From assembly GCF_006715635.1 (NCBI RefSeq), contig NZ_VFNP01000002.1:2604001-2668000 (forward strand): a stretch of DNA of 64,000 nt, given 5' to 3'. The notes beneath the pieces are model-generated. The model ran no database searches. It saw only the letters and a program-made list of their open reading frames with translations, and was not told where the DNA came from. Positions 60,681 to 64,000 of this stretch are shown one piece after another (positions within the stretch are counted from its first letter, which is position 1; each line of letters opens with the position of its first letter). Source of the DNA: Streptomyces sp. SLBN-118 (lineage in GTDB: Bacteria > Actinomycetota > Actinomycetes > Streptomycetales > Streptomycetaceae). The position numbers and the translations under genes are program-made.

Positions 60681-63600
60681 ATGACCCCCCAATCCCAGAG
60701 CCCTCTATCCGGGCGCTCCGTACCAGGTCACAGACGCGCGGCCCGCATCGCGGCCGCCGCATCGATCGTGGCCGCACTGGTGGCGGCAGGCGCCGTACCC
60801 GCCTTCTCGGCCGCGCCCGCCGACGATCCGGGCACTTCTGCCGGCGTCAAGGCGGCCTCGTCCGACAAGCTCGGCTCGGCCGACAAGGAACTTCTCGCCC
60901 AGGCCGAGGCCAAGGGTGAGAAGAACGTGACCGTGATGGTCGCCACCGCCCCCGGCTCGACCGAGCAGGTCGCCGGGCAGCTCGGCGCCGTCGAGGGAGC
61001 CGTGGTCGGCAAGACCTACGACCAGCTCGGCTATGTGCGGGCCACCCTCCCCACCGGCAAGGCGGAGGCCGCGCTCAAGGCGGCCGCCAAGCTCTCCAGC
61101 GTTCACGGCATCGACCTCAAGCACGAGGTCAAGCTGGACGACCCGACTCCGGCAGCCGACGCCGCCAAGGCCGCGGGCACCGCGGCCGCGCAGGCGACGC
61201 ACTACCCGGCACCCGGCAAGGGCACCCCGGCGAAGAACCCGTACAACCCGTCCTTCGAGACCGGCGCTGTCGACTTCGTCAAGGCGCACCCCAAGGCCGA
61301 CGGCCGCGGTGTGACCATCGGCATCCTCGACTCCGGCATCGACCTCGGCCACCCGGCGCTGCAGAAGACCACCACCGGCGAGCGCAAGATCGTCGACTGG
61401 GTCACGGCGACCGACCCGGTCTCGGACGGCGACGCCACCTGGCGCCGGATGTCGCTCGATGTCAGCGGCCCGACGTTCACCGTCAACGGCCGTACGTACT
61501 CCGCCCCGGCGGGCGCGTACAAGTTCAACCTCTTCGCCGAGGCCGCCACCAAGGGCGGCGACATGGCCGGCGACCTCAACCGGGACGGCGACACGACCGA
61601 CGTCTGGGGCGTGCTCTACGACCCGGGCACCCGCACCGCCACGGTCGACCTCGACAACGACGGCAACTTCGCCAACGACACCGTGATGAAGCCGTACAAG
61701 AACGGCTTCCAGGTCGGCTACTTCGGCAAGGACAACCCGGCGACCGACGTCGTCGAGCGCATCCCGTTCGTCATCGAGGTCCGCAAGGACGTCGTCTACA
61801 ACGCCGCGGGTGCCAAGGCCGACTACGTCAACATCGGCGTCATCGAGTCCGAGCACGGCACGCACGTCGCCGGCATCACCGCGGCCAACAGCCTCTTCGG
61901 CGGCAGGATGAACGGCGCGGCGCCCGGCGCCAAGCTGGTCTCCTCGCGCGCCTGCACCTGGAGCGGCGGCTGCACCAACATCGCGCTCACCGAGGGCATG
62001 GCCGACCTGGTCATCAACCGCGGTGTGGACATCGTCAACATGTCCATCGGCGGTCTGCCCGCGCTGAACGACGGCAACAACGCCCGCGCCGAGCTCTACA
62101 CGCGCCTCATCGACACCTACGGCGTCCAGCTGGTCATCTCGGCCGGCAACGAGGGTCCGGGCACCAACACCATCGGCGACCCGGGCCTCGCCGACAAGGT
62201 CATCTCCGTCGGCGCCGCCATCTCCAAGGAGACCTGGGCGGCCAACTACGGCTCCCGGGTGACCAAGAAGTACGCCATGCTGCCCTTCTCCTCCCGCGGC
62301 CCGCGCGAGGACGGCGGCTTCGCGCCGGTCATCACCGCCCCCGGCGCCTCCATCAACACCACCCAGACCTGGCTGCCCGGCAGCCCGGTCAAGGAGGCGG
62401 GCTACGAGCTCCCGGCCGGCTACTCGATGCTGCAGGGCACCTCGATGTCCTCGCCGCAGGCCGCGGGCGCGAGCGCGCTGCTCATCTCCGCCGCCAAGCA
62501 GCGGCACATCGAGCTGACCCCGGCGAAGCTGCGCACCGCTCTCACCAGCACCGCGCACCGCATTCCCGGAGTGCAGGCGCACGAGCAGGGTTCCGGCCTG
62601 ATCAACATCGTGGACGCCTGGGACGCCATCAAGGACGGCGCCACCGCCCACGAGTACAGCGTCAAGGCCCCGGTCGACACCGCGATCGACTTCGCGCTGA
62701 AGACCCCCGGCTTCGGCACCGGCCTCTACGACCGCGAGGGCGGTCTGAAGGCCGGGCAGAAGAAGTCCTACGACGTCGTCATCACGCGGACGACCGGTCC
62801 GGACCGCCCCGTTCGGCACGAACTGGACTGGAAGTACAACGACGGCACCTTCGGCCTGCCCGGCAGCGGCTCGGTCATGCTGCCGCTGAACACCCCGGTC
62901 ACCGTCAAGGTCACGGCCAAGCCCCGGACGGCCGGCGTGCACAGCGCGATCCTCGAGGCGGACGACCCGCGCACCGAGGGCGTGGACAAACAGATTATGG
63001 CGACCGTGGTGGTCTCCAAGGAGCTCGCGAAGCCCGGCTACACCTTCTCGGCTTCCGGCTCGGTGCAGCGCAACAGCCACAAGTCGTACTTCGTCACGGT
63101 GCCCGAGGGCGCGAAGAACCTCGAGGTCGCGCTCGGCGGTCTGGCCGCGAACAGCCAGACCCGGTTCATCGGCATCCACCCGTACGGCGTGGGAGTCGAG
63201 GACAGCTCGACCATCTTCTGCTACCCCAATTACAACAATCCGGCGAACACCTGCCGTCCGGACTTGCGCTCGTACCCCGAGCCGACGCCGGGCGTCTGGG
63301 AGATCGAGGTCGAGTCGCGGCGTACGTCTCCGCTGCTCGACAACCCGTACAAGCTGGACGTCAGCCTGCTGGGCGCCTCCTTCGACCCGGCCGTCAAGAC
63401 GCTCCCCGAGGCGAAGGTCGGCACGCCGGCCCCGGTCGAGTGGAAGGTCACCAACGGCTTCGCCGCGATCGACGGCAAGCTCGCCGGCGGTTCGCTGGGC
63501 TCGGCGAAGGTGGCCCGCCCGTCCATCAAGAACGGTGAGTCGCAGGAGTCGACGGTCACCATCGGTGAGGGCGTCGAGCGTCTCGACGTCGCCATCGGAG

Positions 63601-63998
63601 GGGTCTCCGACACCGGCGCCGACCTGGACCTGACGGTCCTGCTGAACGGTGTGCGGGTCGGCCAGTCCGCGGACGGCGACTCGGAGGAGGCGGTGAGCCT
63701 GCTCAAGCCGGCCGCCGGCACCTACACCATCGTCGTCGACGGTTACGCCGTCCCGGCCGGGACCACCGAGTACAACTACCGCGATGTGTACTTCGCGGCG
63801 TCGCTCGGCTCGGTCAAGGTCGACTCGACGAAGCCCGTCAAGCTCGCCAACGGAGCATCCGCGCAGGTCAGCGCCGAGGTTCTGGTGGGTGGCGCGGCTC
63901 CCGAGGGACGTCAGTTCTTCGGCGAGGTACAGCTGCTGAACGGCCGCGGCACCGTCGCGGGCGCCGGCAGCGTGGTGATCGAGAAGGTCACGCCGTAG
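60681..63998 (+). CDS. Secreted S8 family subtilase with calcium-loop insertion
   Basis: 1105 residues from ATG 60681 (AGGG at six bases; ATG 60675 lies too close to it). Signal peptide about 16-45 (basic, then AARIAAAASIVAALVAAG), an I9-type propeptide region, catalytic D217 (LDSGID), H392 (HGTHVAG) and S588 (GTSMSSP), with oxyanion N in AGNEGPG. Between D and H is a 175-residue stretch with two EF-hand-like loops (D298LNRDGD and D323LDNDG). After about residue 700 come beta-sandwich modules resembling PPC/Fn3-type domains. Secreted protease, probably calcium-stabilised. The stop falls two bases before the window edge. Confidence 0.92.
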   Translation: MTPQSQSPLSGRSVPGHRRAARIAAAASIVAALVAAGAVPAFSAAPADDPGTSAGVKAASSDKLGSADKELLAQAEAKGEKNVTVMVATAPGSTEQVAGQLGAVEGAVVGKTYDQLGYVRATLPTGKAEAALKAAAKLSSVHGIDLKHEVKLDDPTPAADAAKAAGTAAAQATHYPAPGKGTPAKNPYNPSFETGAVDFVKAHPKADGRGVTIGILDSGIDLGHPALQKTTTGERKIVDWVTATDPVSDGDATWRRMSLDVSGPTFTVNGRTYSAPAGAYKFNLFAEAATKGGDMAGDLNRDGDTTDVWGVLYDPGTRTATVDLDNDGNFANDTVMKPYKNGFQVGYFGKDNPATDVVERIPFVIEVRKDVVYNAAGAKADYVNIGVIESEHGTHVAGITAANSLFGGRMNGAAPGAKLVSSRACTWSGGCTNIALTEGMADLVINRGVDIVNMSIGGLPALNDGNNARAELYTRLIDTYGVQLVISAGNEGPGTNTIGDPGLADKVISVGAAISKETWAANYGSRVTKKYAMLPFSSRGPREDGGFAPVITAPGASINTTQTWLPGSPVKEAGYELPAGYSMLQGTSMSSPQAAGASALLISAAKQRHIELTPAKLRTALTSTAHRIPGVQAHEQGSGLINIVDAWDAIKDGATAHEYSVKAPVDTAIDFALKTPGFGTGLYDREGGLKAGQKKSYDVVITRTTGPDRPVRHELDWKYNDGTFGLPGSGSVMLPLNTPVTVKVTAKPRTAGVHSAILEADDPRTEGVDKQIMATVVVSKELAKPGYTFSASGSVQRNSHKSYFVTVPEGAKNLEVALGGLAANSQTRFIGIHPYGVGVEDSSTIFCYPNYNNPANTCRPDLRSYPEPTPGVWEIEVESRRTSPLLDNPYKLDVSLLGASFDPAVKTLPEAKVGTPAPVEWKVTNGFAAIDGKLAGGSLGSAKVARPSIKNGESQESTVTIGEGVERLDVAIGGVSDTGADLDLTVLLNGVRVGQSADGDSEEAVSLLKPAAGTYTIVVDGYAVPAGTTEYNYRDVYFAASLGSVKVDSTKPVKLANGASAQVSAEVLVGGAAPEGRQFFGEVQLLNGRGTVAGAGSVVIEKVTP

Positions 63999-64000
63999 CC

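Overview
The window is a high-GC chromosomal segment (GC- or GTG-rich starts, strong third-position GC bias, GGAGG-type ribosome sites, mycothiol/Ni-Fe SOD style genes) that I read as Streptomyces. The gene order rne, radical SAM pair, rodA-PBP2-mreDCB, ndk-folC-valS, clpX-clpP2-clpP1-tig, nei-rpiB, sodF, pepN is the conserved core order known from Streptomyces coelicolor. I see no phage, integrase, insertion sequence or CRISPR array.

Region 1 (27-13135) is a cell-envelope sugar locus. It holds all five enzyme types of the UDP-2,3-diacetamido-2,3-dideoxyuronic acid route (6-dehydrogenase 8063-9346, 3-oxidase 11004-12020, PLP aminotransferase 12017-13135, left-handed beta-helix N-acetyltransferase 27-635, non-hydrolysing 2-epimerase 2180-3283), three glycosyltransferases (one resembling the wall teichoic acid transferase TarS), galE and a beta-propeller protein. 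It probably makes and transfers an acidic diamino sugar onto a wall polymer; no polymerase, flippase or LCP ligase is in view, so the locus likely continues past the left edge.

Region 2 (13468-30071) is RNA processing and wall elongation, nearly all on the minus strand: RNase E/G with very large low-complexity flanks, the TIGR03936/TIGR03960 pair, an unusual repeat-built membrane protein, a CYTH-CHAD polyphosphate-type protein, then rodA, PBP2, mreD, mreC, mreB. Region 3 (30315-41463) holds ndk, a DUF4233 protein, folC and valS in one minus-strand run, a PGQ-rich one-pass membrane protein, clpX, the clpP1-clpP2 operon with a perfect ClgR box, trigger factor, tRNA-Pro(UGG) and tRNA-Gly(UCC).

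Region 4 (41595-64000) is mixed: an acyltransferase-3 protein, HD and amidase enzymes, a membrane SpoIIE-type phosphatase, an Eis-like acetyltransferase, Nei-type glycosylase with rpiB, a decayed amino-acid permease fragment beside an intact permease, sodF under a convincing nickel-responsive Nur box, a mycothiol-nitroreductase-like thioredoxin-fold protein with a one-cysteine active site, PepN, an AbiEi/DUF559-type protein, a secreted serine hydrolase, a Nudix-PNPOx-VOC run divergent from a CGNR regulator with repeated half-sites between them, and a large secreted subtilase that ends at the right edge. Almost every convergent or operon-ending junction carries a long, near-perfect GC-rich hairpin, listed below as terminators.
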